Source: Siphonodentalium dalli
Lineage: Eukaryota; Mollusca; Scaphopoda; Gadilida; Siphonodentaliidae
NCBI GenBank assembly: GCA_032622095.1
Contig: CP136061.1
Coordinates: 41,177,797-41,241,796 of the forward strand
Length of the DNA stretch: 64,000 bases
Reading direction: 5' to 3'
Positions 1 through 11,979 of the stretch are shown here, one piece after another; position 1 is the first letter of the stretch; every line of letters starts with the position of its first letter. The notes beneath the pieces are model-generated. The model did not search any database. It had not been told where the DNA came from and worked only from the letters and a program-made list of their open reading frames with translations. Position numbers and translations under genes: made by a program.

Positions 1-400
1 CTTCCGGCACCCCTGCTGGGGTGATCACATACTTAATTGTACATGCGCTAATGGCGCATATTTTGTCGCTTTCGGCGCACCGCGCTAATGGCGCACCGCG
101 CCGAATGCGCTAATGGCGCACCGCGCCGATTGCACTAATGGCGCATATTTTGTCGCTTTCGGCGCGGTGCGCCGAAAGCGCCGAAAGCGACAAAAAGTGC
201 GCCGTAATGGCGCATGTTTTGTCGCTTTCGGCGCGCGCCGAAACAACGCTAATGGCGCACATTTTGTCGCTTTCGGCGCTTTCGGCGCATCGCGCCAAAA
301 AGTGCGCCGAAAGCGCCATTAGCAAGTGGCCGTAATAGGATTCCATACATTAGCGCATGTACAATTAAGTATGTGATCACCCCAGCAGGGGTGCCGGAAG
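1..400. mobile_element. Foldback element with perfect 53-bp terminal inverted repeats
   Basis: Bases 1-53 and 348-400 are exact reverse complements, beginning CTTCCGGCACCCCTGCTGGG. Between them lies a mosaic of short direct and inverted copies of a GC-rich motif (AATGGCGCATATTTTGTCGC / GAAAGCGACAAAA) that can itself fold. There is no transposase reading frame, so this is a non-autonomous foldback element or MITE. The left edge coincides with the window start, so the element may extend further left. Short open frames across it come from the repeat and are not genes. Confidence 0.8.
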
Positions 401-1221
401 AGGTGATCACACGGTCCCCATACCACCCAGATACAACAATATTTCTTCAAAATACACGTAAATTATCACAATCGATGCATTTCTACAAAATAATGATAAC
501 CACTACCAACTACATGTATGGTATCAATTTTCTCAAAACTTTGTATTTGTTCAACAAAATATGTCCGTATTATTACTAAAGTACCACTAGATTTTAGAGT
601 TATCCATCTTCATCCGCAAATTGTCCAGTAACTTAGGACCGTCTGATCGGATTGAGTACCTTTAACTGCCCACAAAGGAGGGACCAGGACCACACGGCCA
701 CAATAATTTTAAATCTGAATAATGACAAATTATAGCATTAGAGGTCTATCTACAGCAAATTTCAGCCCCTCCCTTTTAAAATTGATACATAGGCCTATAC
801 ATTGTACATATGGCCATGTCCGATCTGCACTGCGGTGCAGGGGCGCCGGAAGCATCCAAGGGGTGCAGAGCCTACAAAAAGGGCACTTTTCTGCAAAAAA
901 AGGGCATTTTCTGCAAGAAAGGCATTTTCTCCGCAAACTCGGAAAAATAACCATAAATTCATTGTGGCAAAAATCCCTATTTTAAAGGTATTTGTCGGTT
1001 TTTATGGCCGTTTTGTGATAAAATTGACAAAAAATTAATATTCCTTGTGAAATTGGTGGTATTTGGACCAAAAAAGTCACATTTTGCTATAAAAAAAACG
1101 AGATTAAACACACAAAAAGCATTTTCTGTCTCCAGAAAAAGGGCAAGTCCTGCCCCCGCTCGCCCCCCCCCCCCCCCTTGGTCAAGGGCAGGGGGTCAGC
1201 TGCCCCCTCTGCCCCCCTCTA
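401..1221. other. Unassigned region with dispersed-repeat fragment
   Basis: No gene is visible. Bases about 560-690 resemble segments near 11600, 12380, 22900 and 59150: 'gagttatccatcttcat' followed by 'gatcggattgagtaccttta'. This is one dispersed repeat family. Bases 820-1200 hold A-rich and poly-C stretches ('gggcattttctgcaa' repeated) typical of a low-complexity repeat. Confidence 0.5.
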
Positions 1222-1310
1222 CGGCACCCCTGCTGGGGTGATCACAAAGCGACAAAAAGTGCGCCGAAAGCGCCATTAGCAAGTGGCCCTAATAGGATTC
1301 CATATTTATA
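1222..1310 (+). mobile_element. Partial second copy of the 1-400 foldback element
   Basis: The stretch starts with the same terminal sequence (GGCACCCCTGCTGGGGTGAT) and then jumps to the internal segment found at about 290-346 ('gtgcgccgaaagcgccatta', 'gcaagtggcc.taataggatt'). It is therefore an internally deleted or recombined copy. Confidence 0.7.
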
Positions 1311-1739
1311 TGATACCGCTCTGTAGAATCACTAGTAGGACACTCCGAAGAACCAAACCAGATGCCATTGGGAGACATGCCCACGTCAAACGCACATCTT
1401 TAGATGCTGAATTAATGGGTGGTTGTTGTGGCTAATTGAGCCAGAATAGACATTTCACAAATGCAACATGCGATTACTGGTAACATTTGGCGCTACTTCA
1501 CTTATCCCATATACTATATATTTCATTGAATGTCTGAATTGAGCGTCAAATTCACTATCTCGGTAAAACCACTATACTCTTCAGATTGTTCCACATATTA
1601 AGTGTCGTGTGCTAGTGGGTGAAGTAGCGGCCAATTGATCCAGAGTCGACATATCACATCCATAACATGGCGTTATTATTTCATCAGCTCTATGTCCCAA
1701 AACGGTATTGTCAGATTGATAATATTTAATCAGGATAGA

Positions 1740-3189
1740 TATGTTGATCAATGGAGATATCCAATTGATCAATCAAGATAACTAAGTTGATCAATCAAGA
1801 TATCTAAGTTGATCAATCAAGATATCTAAGTTGATTAATGAAAATATCTAAGTTGATCAATCAAGATATCTAAGTTGATTGATGAAAATATCTAAGTTGA
1901 TCAATCAAGATAACTAAATTGATCAATCAAGATAACTAAGTTGATCAATCAAGATATCTAAGTTGATCAATCAAGATAACTAAGTTGATCAATCAAGATA
2001 TCTAAGTTGATCAATCAAGATATCTAAGTTGATTAATGAAAATATCTAAGTTGATCAATCAAGATAGCTAAGATGATTAATGAAGATATATAAGTTGATC
2101 ATTCAAGATAACTAAGCTGTTTAATCAAGATAGATAAGCTGATTAATCAAGATAGCCAAGTTGATTAATCAAGATATATAAGCTGATTAATCAAGATAGA
2201 TAAGATAATCAACCAAGATAGCCAAGTTGATTAATCAAGATATATAAGCTGATTAATCAAGATATATAAGCTGATTAATCAAGATAGCTAAGATGATTAA
2301 TCAGGGTAGCTAAGTTGATTAATCAAGATAGATAATCTGATCAATCAAGAGAGCTAAGTTGATTAATCAAGATAGCTAAGTTGAGTAATCAAGGTAGCTA
2401 AGTTGATTAATCAAGATAGCTAAGTTGATTAATCAAGTTAGCTAAGTTGATTAATCAAGGTGGCTAAGTTGATTAATCAAGATAGCTAAGTTGATTAATC
2501 AAGGTAGCTAAGTTGATTAATCAAGGTAGCTAAGTTGATTAATCAAGGTAGCTAAGTTGATTAATCAATATAGCTAAGTTGATTAATCAAGGTAGCTAAG
2601 TTGATTAATCAAGGTAGCTAAGTTGATTAATCAAGATAGCTAAGTTGAGTAATCAAGGTAGCTAAGTTGATTAATCAAGATGGCTAAGTTGATTAATCAA
2701 GTTAGCTAAGTTGATTAATCAAGGTGGCTAAGTTGATTAATCAAGATAGCTAAGTTGATTAATCAAGGTAGCTAAGTTGATTAATCAAGGTAGCTCAGTT
2801 GATTAATCAATATAGCTAAGTTGATTAATCAAGATAGCTAAGTTGAGTAATCAAGGTAGCTAAGTTGATTAATCAAGATAGCTAAGTTGATTAATCAAGT
2901 TAGCTAAGTTGATTAATCAAGGTGGCTAAGTTGATTAATCAAGATAGCTAAGTTGATTAATCAAGGTAGCTAAGTTGATTAATCAAGGTAGCTAAGTTGA
3001 TTAATCAAGATAGCTAAGTTGATTAATCAAGATAGCTAAGTTGATTAATCAAGATAGTAAGTTGATTAATCAAGGTAGCTAAGTTGATTAATCAAGGTAG
3101 CTAAGTTGATTAATCAAGATAGCTAAGTTGATTAATCAAGATAGCTAAGTTGATTAATCGAGATAGTAAGTTGATTAATCGAGATAGTA
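1740..3189. repeat. 22-bp minisatellite, about 65 copies
   Basis: The unit is taagttgattaatcaaggtagc or close variants. It contains the palindrome TTGATTAATCAA. The left part (1740-2050) is rich in a TTGATCAATCAAGATATC variant and the right part in the AATCAAGGTAGC variant. A diagnostic variant 'ttgagtaatcaagg' recurs at 2381, 2645 and 2843, spaced 264 and 198 bases (12 and 9 units), which indicates higher-order duplication. No coding content. Confidence 0.95.
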
Positions 3190-3487
3190 AATAAAGTGGT
3201 GTGGCGGTTCTACGCTGCCCTACTTTTCTGTTCCATGTCGTGCTAATGGCTGCTTTGTTTTTTGCTTGGGACCCAAACATCGTGTTCAAAGTCCTATCTT
3301 TATGACTTCAATTCGTCTATCTGGAACAAATAATGTTCGTAGAAAGATAGTTCATGTAGTTATAGAATTATTTAAAAAAAAATATTTTATAGACTTTATA
3401 TTTCGATACCGGGAAAAATTCAAAAGCATTATTCTTTCCAAAACAATTATAATGAAAATAGGCAGATTCCAGCGTCATTGTTATAAA
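3190..3487. other. Unassigned AT-rich spacer
   Basis: No gene, RNA or repeat structure can be supported. An open frame of 87 codons on the plus strand has no recognisable motif and AT-driven composition, so it was not called. Confidence 0.5.
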
Positions 3488-3608
3488 GGAATTACATGCC
3501 TTGACTATAATTACATGCCTTGGCTATAATTACATGCCTTGACTATAATTACATGCCTTGGCTATAATTACATGCATTGACTATAATTACATGCCTTGAC
3601 TATAATTG
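3488..3608. repeat. 20-bp tandem repeat, 6 copies
   Basis: The unit is aattacatgccttgactata. Units alternate mostly between 'gactata' and 'ggctata' endings, so the effective period is partly a 40-bp dimer. Confidence 0.9.
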
Positions 3609-3845
3609 TTGGTGGAATCATTGCCGTAATATTTACAAGTATGTCCAATATTTCGTCCCGAATAAAGTGTTAAATTTAAATATGTGCGAAGTTCAAACGT
3701 TAAATGAAATGGTTCAGTGGATGTGGTTGTTATATTCGATAATCTTAGTTTATTTCCACATTATTCCCAGGGGCCTGTGATTATTCATGTGATGACAGTG
3801 TTTGGATATTATGACTTATCGGATTTTTTTACCTAGTATAAGGAC

Positions 3846-4383
3846 ACACACTATTTCTTTAACATGGACATGTCAGTTATAATTATTGTCCACACTATTT
3901 CTTTAACATATTCACCCACATATTGATGGACATTTCAGTTATAATTATAGTCCACACTATTTCTTTAACATATTCACCCACATACTGATGGACATTTCAT
4001 ATAATTATAGTCCACACTATTTCTTTAACATATTCACCGACATATTGATGGACATTTCAGTTATAATTATAGTCCACACTATTTCTTTAACATATTCACC
4101 GACATATTGATGGACATTTCAGTTATAATTATAGTCCACACTATTTTTTAACATATTCACCGACATATTGATGGACATTTCAGTTATAATTATAGTCCAC
4201 ACTATTTCTTTAACGTATTCACCCACATATTGATGGACATTTCAGTTATAATTATAGTCCACACTATTTCTTTAACATATTCACCCACATATTGATGGAC
4301 ATTTCAGTTATAATTATAGTCCACACTATTTCTTTAACATATTCACCGACATATTGATGGACATTTCAGTTATAATTATGCTT
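3846..4383. repeat. 62-bp minisatellite, about 8.7 copies
   Basis: The unit begins 'ccacactatttctttaacat' and contains 'tattgatggacatttcagtt' and 'ataattatagt'. Copies are over 90% alike; single-base variants are 'cacc(c/g)acatattg' and one missing T near 4145. It lies 0.5 kb upstream of the lectin start codon. Confidence 0.95.
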
Positions 4384-4884
4384 ACAATAGAATGTAGGTC
4401 GGCTATATTCTATCACGCGTTTCCTGTCCGTGCTAAATTCGACCTTACACACTAAAAGAACAGGAAAACGGACGTCTATTAAAATGTCGCACATCCTTCG
4501 TCAGTATAGATCTATATCCGCTGAAGGAAGCCCTACATCCGCCTATTAAACAGTTCAGAAGGTTGTTAAGATACATCTTTCCTTGAACCACACTATATAT
4601 GGGGGTCTTCGGAACCTTGCTTGGTGAGACTGCAGTCGATATAGGCCGGCATTGTGCCATGACCGGAACACTTGCACAAGGACACTGAATAACATAGAAC
4701 GATCTGCGACGACCAGTATCATTTTCTTCTGTTTTGTTGGCGATGCTGTTCTAGAGAAGCTACAACATTTCCTAGCAGTTAACTGCCTATATGCATAGAC
4801 AGGAGACTCAGAACAGTTGGTGAGTTAGGATAGCATTCTATAGCCCACCGAAACGGGACTCAAAGTCTAGACCAAAGTATAGTC
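4384..4884 (+). promoter_or_regulatory. Probable promoter and 5' UTR region of the PAN/C-type lectin gene
   Basis: This is the single-copy interval between the 62-bp array and the lectin start codon at 4885. No clear TATA box or initiator can be fixed by eye. The 5' UTR probably includes 'aagtctagaccaaagtatag' just before the ATG. The role is inferred from position only. Confidence 0.35.
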
Positions 4885-5200
4885 ATGAAGGTTTTCTCGT
4901 ATGCTATTGTCACCCTGGCTGTTCTGCAAAGATTCTTGGCTACTGACAGGTTGGATTGGAGATTCAGACAGATTTATGGACTTGTTGGCGTATTTGTGCC
5001 CGGAGCTTTCGACATGAAGACCTTTGTCGGGGCGAGCAATGACATGATATGCGCCGTTTTCTGCGCACAGAAGACCTGCTTGTCGTTTGTCCACAACGCC
5101 AAGAAGAGAACTTGTTATATCTATGACTGGCCGTTGACGGTTTCGGCGCCGAACACCACGAGTGATGAAGACAGTTTGGCTTATGTGGTGAATACAGACG
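4885..5200 (+). CDS. Secreted PAN/apple + C-type lectin protein, exon 1 (signal peptide and PAN-like domain)
   Basis: This is the first coding exon of a three-exon gene (4885-5200, 22503-22691, 24385-24632; 250 residues). Residues 1-19 are a hydrophobic signal peptide starting MKVFSYAIVTLAVL. Residues about 25-101 hold a PAN/apple-like cysteine pattern: C56, C60, C65 and C77 in the arrangement CAVFCAQKTC...TCYIY. An NTT glycosylation sequon is at residues 90-92. The exon ends at GAC-G|GTAAAT, phase 1, and joins in frame to exon 2 to give valine 106. Reading past the donor gives 13 more codons and a stop, so a short unspliced form is possible. PAN domains bind proteins or carbohydrate; fusion to a C-type lectin domain suggests an extracellular recognition protein such as an immune or mucus lectin. 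That role is an inference. Confidence 0.8.
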
Positions 5201-5288
5201 GTAAATCAATAAATGTAGATGTATATTTGAACACAAAATAAGAGACATTTCTATACTACAGCATCATTGATGAGTAGTTAATCCCATA
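5201..5288. repeat. First, broken unit of the 68-bp minisatellite
   Basis: From about 5248 'tttctatactacagcatcat' and 'tgatgagtagttaatcccata' match the left part of the 68-bp unit found at 8512-10110 and 17205-19125. It begins just 50 bases inside lectin intron 1 and is cut at 5288 by the foldback transposon. Confidence 0.85.
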
Positions 5289-8200
5289 TATTCCAGGCGC
5301 TTGCAGTTAGAATTGCACAAATCATGATAAAAGCATGAAACTTGGCACATAAGTTCCTTGGGCCATACTGATCATTTTCAGATATTGACCCCATCGAGAT
5401 GGGACTCTCCTTAGCAACGGTTGCTAGGCAACTACCCGAGATAATCAAATGTCTCTATGTGGATGATTTACCGCATTTAATTTAATTTAACTGTAGTAGT
5501 TGATAATTACATATTGGATGTTTAGTTGTGACATATTATGACATACAATGGTGTTTGACATCAATTTATATCATGTTGTCCATAACAACCATTGCTATGC
5601 AGCTACCCAAACAGGAAAATGTATTTGTTTACACTTCTCAGTGACATTTTGAGGCCTTCTTGTTGACGTTTCGGGGCTAAACTACACAACAAGTTAGGAC
5701 ATTTAACATGTGCCCACACATTATGTAGTGTATATTGTATACTGATACACAATGACTAGGGATAACAGGTGGTAATCCGATCGTTGCTAGGGACCCACCC
5801 TCCAATTTATTATAAATCTCCACTGGTCATAACAATTTGTAAATTTTACTAAATGCCTGGCAGAAATACTTAACACTATAATATGTGTACTACCATGGAA
5901 TCTATAGTTATCTGGTTTTCATCGCACAGACATTCGTTGTCTCTTTAGCAATAACCCGCACACTCGGCCATTCATACACTCCAGGCTTGAATATACACCT
6001 CACCATGAAAATTATACACCAAATTTATTACCATACAGTCACTCCTTTTATACATATTCACTCCACAATTGACCAAAGGTCACTCACTCCCTGTATACCT
6101 AGTCACCACAGCCATATAGCCACTCAAGATATACATATACACCACACCCATATATATATACCCCACCAATGGCCATACACTGGCATACAGCCCTTCTATA
6201 TATACCATGACCCAGAACACTCAGCCGTTCATACACTCCAGGCTTGAATATGCACCTCACCCATGACAATCATACACCAAATGTATTACCATGCAGTCAC
6301 TCTGTGTATACCTATTTACTCCACCATTTGACCATACGGTCACTCCCTGTATACATATTCGCCACATCCATGGCGATACAGCCCATCAATATATTCTTAT
6401 ACCCTGTACACACGGCCATGTATGCACTCCAGACTTGTATATACACATCACCCATGATAATTCAGCCACACAATGTATACTTATACACCACATTTGTGAC
6501 CAAACAGTCACACCTTGTATACATATTCACCCCACCATTGGCCCTATGGTCACTCCTTGAGTCCTTGTATACCTATTTGTCATACACATGGCAATATAGC
6601 CACTCCCGATATTCACATACACCCCGCACTTGACCATAGCTTCACTCCAGGTATACATATACACCCTACCATTGCATGTATATACTAATACCCTCACACA
6701 TGGCCATTTGTACACTCCAGACTTGCATATACACATCACCCATGACAATCCAGCTACTCGTTGTATACTCATATGACCATACATATAATCCCTGTATACA
6801 TATACACCCACCTATGACAATATATCAGCAACAAAAAATAATCATATGCATGCCATATACATCAATACCACAATGGCACTTCATATGTATTCACACGCCA
6901 GCCCATGACCAACCAGCTACACAGGTATGCATACACACGTCAACAATCATGATCATAGTCATTCCATGTACACCTATATACAGATTGCCCATAAGCAAAC
7001 AACCGCTCCCTTTTTGTCCATACACCCTACCCATGATCATACAGCCGACATATGTATACATATAAACCCACCCATGACAATACAACCACCCAATGTGCAG
7101 ATGTGCATACCATACATGACCATACAGTCACTCCATATATACATGAACAACACATATAACTATGTAGCTACTCTTGTTATACCCATACACTAGTTCAATG
7201 ACCATATAGCGACTCAATGCAGCTTCCGTGTATACATAAATCACCTCGCACATGACCAGTCCTTATACATCCATATATCTCAATGTGGACCCCACCCATT
7301 ACCATATAGCCACTCCTTGTATAATTCACCTCACATCACCACACAGTCACTTCCTGGCTGCCATTTCGACATACACCATGTATTGAGTCAATCAATGTTG
7401 ATGCTAATGTGCGACAGTAGCCAAATAATATTTCCGTTCAAAACCTGGCCAGAGACGCTTTTGGCAAAATTCCACACTGCATCCTTTAAAATTAATTTGT
7501 CATAACTCACAAGGTTCTGTGACAAGCAGAATATAACATTAATTTTAATTGTAAGTTGATTAAGTAACATGGTTGATAACCGACAGAGTCACAATTTGCT
7601 ACTTTTTCGGAACAGCAGCGAATAATGTTCGGATACATGTATATGTGGAAAATCTACTCTTTTTTTTTACCAGATCTGGTTACCATTTTTCAAGCCATCT
7701 TGGGTAATTTTGTCTACAACACACATCAGTGTGACATATTTAGGATAGAATATAACAATAAACACCTTTGATACCAATGATAGTTCCATTTTTCTTGAAA
7801 ACAATAGTGAATTTTAGCCGATTTTGATGCCAAATCTGTGATAGAAAAATCCAATAATTCTATAATGTCACTGGTTAAAATAGTAACAATTAATAAAGGT
7901 GCATCAGAAATGTTAGTATTCAATGTATTTAAGACAGAATAGTCAATTTTGTTCATCAGCCACAACTTTCATTATGGTCAATGATGCTTTTGAAATTTAA
8001 AAATAGTATGGGTTGGTCTCTTAAGAACGGTCGCAATGACACATTCCAACCATAGCAACTATCCATCCCTATATAATATACACTTTGTGATGTTTTAGCG
8101 TATATAAAATGTATTTCACACTAATCTACCACCAATTCTGGTCCCAACATGTCAGAGAAGAGTGCCAAATTTACATTTTACTGTCTGGATAGCTGCATAG

Positions 8201-8511
8201 CAACGGTTGTTATGGGAATTATGATAGGAAACAAGGTCACAAGTCTTTGTAATTGATCCTATGCCACAAATATAACTCAAATATGCAATCCACAACAACT
8301 AACGTTGAATGAAATACTGTAATACATCCTTATATGAGCATTTTATACTTTCGGGTAGTTGCCTAGCAACCGTTGCTAAGCGGGACCAAATCTCGATGGG
8401 GTCCATATCTAAAAATGATCAGTAAGGTCCAAGGAACACATGTGGCAAGTTTCATGCTTTTATCATAATTTGTGCAATTCTTACATTTCCATGCACCAAG
8501 CGCCTGGACTA
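5289..8511. mobile_element. 3.2-kb foldback / long-TIR transposon, non-autonomous, inserted in a 68-bp repeat unit
   Basis: The ends are inverted: TATTCCAGGCGCTTG at 5289 and the complement of TAGTCCAGGCGCTTG ending at 8511. Inverted similarity is strong for about 170 bases (including AGCAACGGTTGCTAGGCAAC on both arms) and continues more weakly to about 500 bases, for example CATAACAACC.TTGCTATGCAG near 5580 and 8180. The flanks 'cccATA' and 'ATAggaaatg' recreate an uninterrupted 68-bp unit if one ATA is removed, so the target duplication is ATA (3 bases). No transposase frame exists. The interior 5885-7400 is a degenerate tandem repeat. Superfamily is uncertain. Confidence 0.8.
5885..7400. 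repeat. Degenerate about 40-bp tandem repeat inside the foldback transposon
   Basis: Recurring blocks such as 'ccatacagtcactcc', 'tgtatacatattcacc', 'caccatggccatac' and 'tcacccatgaca' appear in loose order every 35-45 bases. The lack of TGA/TAA in some frames leaves open frames up to 129 codons rich in H, T, Y, I and P. Their composition mirrors the repeat and there is no domain, so they were not called as genes. Confidence 0.75.
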
Positions 8512-10110
8512 ATAGGAAATGCTCAGATAACAAGTTTAACCCCTTCTATACTACCACATCATTGATGTGCTGTTATCCCATATAGAAACTGTTCAGATAA
8601 TAAGTTTAGCGCTTTCTATATTAAAGCATCAGTGATGAGTAGTTATCCCGTAGGAAATGTTCAGATAATAAGTTTTACCCTCTCTATACTACAGCATCAT
8701 TGATGTGTTGATATCCCATAGGAAACGTTCAGATAATAAGTTTAACCCTTTCTATATACTAAAGAATCATTGATGAGTAGTTATCCCTTAGGAACTGTTC
8801 AGATAATAAGTTTAGCGCTTTCTATACTAAAGCATCAGTGGCGAGTAGTTATCCCATAGGAAATATTCAGATAATAAGTGTTACCCTTTCTATTCTACAT
8901 CAGTGGCGAGTAGTTATCCCATACGAAACGTTCAGATAATAAGTTTAACCTTTTCTGCACTAAAGAATCACTGACGAGTAGTTATCCCATAGGAAATGTT
9001 CAGATAATAATTTTTCTAACCCTTTCTACACTAAATAATCAATGACGAGTAGTTATCCCATAGGAAATGTTCAGATATTAAGTTTAACCCTGTTTATACT
9101 AAAACAGCATTGATGAGTAGTTATCCCATTGGGATTGTTCAGATAATAAGTTTAACCCTTTCTACACTAAAGCATCATTGATGAGTAGTTATCCCTTAGG
9201 AAATGTTCAGATAATAAGATTAACCCTTTCTATACCAAAACCTCGTTGATGGGTAGTTATCACAAAGGAAATGTTCACATAATAAGTTTAACCCTTTCTA
9301 TACTAAAGCATCACTGATGAGTAGTTATCCCATAAGAAATGCTCAGATAATAAATTTAACCCTATCTAAACTAAAGCATCATTGATGAGTAGTTATCACA
9401 TAGGAAATATTCAGATAATAAGTTTAACCCTTTCTATACTAAAGCATCATTGATGAGTAGTTATCCCATAATAAATGCTTAGATAATAAGTTTAACCCTT
9501 TCTATACTAAAGCATCATTGATGAGTAGTTATCACATAGGAAATGTTCACATAATAAGTTTAACCCTTTCTATACTAAAGCATCATTGGTGAGTAGTTAT
9601 CCCATAAGAAATGCTCACATAATAAGTTTAACCCTTTCTATACTAAAGAATCATTGATGAGTAGTTATCCCATAATAAATGCTTAGATAATAAGTTTAAC
9701 CCTTTCTATACTAAAGCATCATTGATGAGTAGTTATCACATAGGAAATGTTCACATAATAAGTTTAACCCTTTCTATACTAAAGCATCATTGATGAGTAG
9801 TTATCACATAGGAAATGTTCAGATAATAAGTTTAGCCCTTTCTATATTAAAGCATCATTGATGAGTAGTTATCCCATAATAAATTCTTAGATAATAAGTT
9901 TAACCCTTTCTATACTAAAGCATCATTGATGAGTAGTTATCACATAGGAAATGTTCACATAATAAGTTTAACCTTTTCTATATTAAAGCATCGTTGATGA
10001 GTAGTTATCCCATAAGAAACGCTCAGATAATAAGTTTAACCCTTTCTATACTAAAGCATCATTGATGAGTAGTTATCCCATAGGGAATGTTCAGATAATA
10101 AGTTTAACCC
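8512..10110. repeat. 68-bp minisatellite, block A, about 23 copies
   Basis: The consensus unit is 'ccataggaaatgttcagata' + 'ataagtttaaccctttctat' + 'actaaagcatcattgatgag' + 'tagttatc'. Variation is mostly single bases plus a few 8-20 base deletions. The block starts with the right half of the unit broken at 5288 and ends abruptly against a LINE fragment at about 10110. Confidence 0.95.
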
Positions 10111-10111
10111 A

Positions 10112-11118
10112 ATGTCTTTCCGCTCTCAGGGTGTACAAATCTTGTGTGGACTCAGTTGAATTCAAAAATATACCAACCAAACAATTTTATATTGTTCTGA
10201 TGTCTAACGTAATTCGAAAATCAAATGTTGAAAAAAATTGCCCAACAGTTGATTTAAAAATACTTGGACCAATCTTTCTGACAAATTTCTAGATCCATTT
10301 TGTCGATCAACATGTTGGGCATTGTTGGCGTGTAATTCATGAAATTCTGCCAACAAATTATAAATTACACAATTTTCATATTGCACGGGACAACCGATGC
10401 TGTCTATGCAAGGCGGAAGCCGAGACTATACAGCATCTGTTTGTAAGTAAGTAAGTAATGCTTTATTCTCAGCCATTATAATACATGGTACATGAGAAAA
10501 CATATATACACTATATACAAATTAGAACTTTCCGGGGTATACATAGACAGAATACAATGCAGATAATAATCAGTTACGGTCCAATATTGCATTAACATGT
10601 CCGGAATAGAACAATACAGATCTCGATAGACTTATTTAAAGATTCTAAGCGAACCGGGGAAAAAGAAATTACATAAATATACATCATGGTTAGTATATAT
10701 AGTACTGTTTTCTCATTTTCTTTTTGGAAACCAAGTTGTCGACTGCAAAGCTATACAATTATTATGGCTACTCATTTTTAATTGGATTTCAAATCTTACC
10801 ACATATATTAAAGTATCACCATCTGCTAAATCAATCAGGTTTCTGCACCTTCCAGCAGATTTCGCCAAATCACAATGTTCATCAAGTTTAGCCCTCATTT
10901 CTGAGGCCATCAATACAATTTGGTTTGAAAGAAATGAAACTAAATTCATGCGTAAGTGCATTTCTCGAGACAGCCTTGTGGTCGCTTTTCTAGCGCGACT
11001 TCGTGTGCGTATACTAAGCGACTTCCGGCGTCTCCAGAGGTTACATTTCCATGAATATTGGGCACAAAATAATTATATATGTCAAGTCATAAACGACAAA
11101 GTCGTATTCACATTTTAA
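10112..11118 (+). pseudogene. Non-LTR retrotransposon (LINE) polyprotein, C-terminal fragment
   Basis: The plus strand encodes the tail of a LINE reverse transcriptase. The segment 10290-10442 reads HCWRVIHEILPTNYKLHNFH and then CCLCKAEAETIQHLF, a CxxC...ETxxHLF zinc-binding motif typical after the RT thumb. After a 262-bp insertion it resumes at 10711 and runs through WLLIFNWI and NTIWFERNETKFM to a TAA at 11116-11118. An upstream in-frame stop near 10290 and loss of everything N-terminal make this a dead, 5'-truncated copy. The clade (CR1/L2/Tx1-like) is not resolved. Confidence 0.75.
10443..10704 (-). mobile_element. SINE or 5'-truncated LINE tail inserted in the LINE fragment, with 6-bp target duplication
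   Basis: The insertion is flanked by CTGTTT at 10437-10442 and 10705-10710. Removing it with one CTGTTT restores the host LINE reading frame exactly (HLF followed by SHFLFGN). On the minus strand it ends in GAATAAAGCATTACTTACTTAC, that is an AATAAA followed by a TTAC microsatellite tail, as expected of a reverse-transcribed element. Its upstream part is not recognised. Confidence 0.75.
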
Positions 11119-11480
11119 AAATGTTTTTCTTCATATCAATGCATAACGCAAATGTACATATAACCACATTTCTGTTATGGTAAACCCACCGATCTAAACT
11201 GATAGGCACTTTAACGGGATGGCATCGCACATGGACGACGATTCACACGGCAGGCAACATATGGCGCCCTAACCTATCAATTATCTAATAATTAATGCCA
11301 ATATAGATACAATTTGAGCCGACAAACACAGTCCATTCGACACATCACCGTGCCATGTGTATCGCTCTCAGACCAGGATAACTCTGGGCCTTCGTTGAAT
11401 GTGACACCATGTCAACATGGTGCCGCAATTAATCAATGCCCAGAGTCAGCATATCTTGGAAATCGTGCCGATAGTCTATA
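11119..11480. other. Unassigned region
   Basis: No gene or tandem repeat is visible. The motif 'aaacccaccgatct' near 11187 is the reverse complement of 'agatcggtgggctt' near 16347, hinting at a diverged dispersed repeat. Confidence 0.4.
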
Positions 11481-11484
11481 TTAA

Positions 11485-11818
11485 AATATTTGATTCGAGT
11501 CGAGGAAGTCACCCATCAAAGCTCAGATTTGTTAGATATCGATTTTAGAAATCTATTATTTTTCATTATCGGGAATTCTTTCTGGCCCAGAAGACAGTCA
11601 AAATTTCGTTATTATTACCACTTGATTATAGAGTTATCCATCCTTGTCTGTTTGAATAGAGTTTGGCGTAAAATCTCGAGCAGGTTACCAAATTGACGGC
11701 AGTTATTAGTACTCATCTCGAGCAATTAACAAATTTCAAAAATCAATATCTAATAACTCTGAGCTTTGTTTGATGGGTTCCTCGACTCGAATCAAATATT
11801 TATTAACCCCAAAGCCAA
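11485..11818. repeat. Dispersed inverted-repeat element (GATTCGAGTCGAGGAA ends)
   Basis: The left arm, 'gattcgagtcgaggaa' followed by 'cacccatcaaagctcaga' (11490-11530), is inverted at 11757-11803 ('gagctttgtttgatggg..cctcgactcgaatc'). The right arm plus 'gccaaagaaatag' is also found at 59480-59560, so the sequence is a repeated family. Confidence 0.65.
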
Positions 11819-11823
11819 AGAAA

Positions 11824-11979
11824 TAGAGGATCTACAACGAGTCCCCAGTTTATAGCGGAATTTACAAAACGAGTCCAGTAAATTAGGTCTGGACCGAGCC
11901 TTTGGCGAGGTCCAGACCTAATTTACTGGACGAGTTTTGTAATTTCCGCAATAAACTGGGGACGAGTTGTAGATTCTAT
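11824..11979. repeat. Long hairpin (palindromic) element, about 69-bp arms
   Basis: The arms run from 'atagaggatctacaacgagt' to 'ggtctgga' and back with only about six mismatches, around the loop CCGAGCCTTTGGCGAGG. The architecture matches the hairpin at 32263-32375. No coding content. Confidence 0.85.

Noticed and set aside
110-346. Open frames on both strands with AESDK / SALSAH repeats
   Set aside because: Products of the internal repeat of the foldback element.
5885-7193. Several overlapping open frames up to 129 codons
   Set aside because: They follow a degenerate tandem repeat inside a foldback transposon, have strongly biased composition and no domain.
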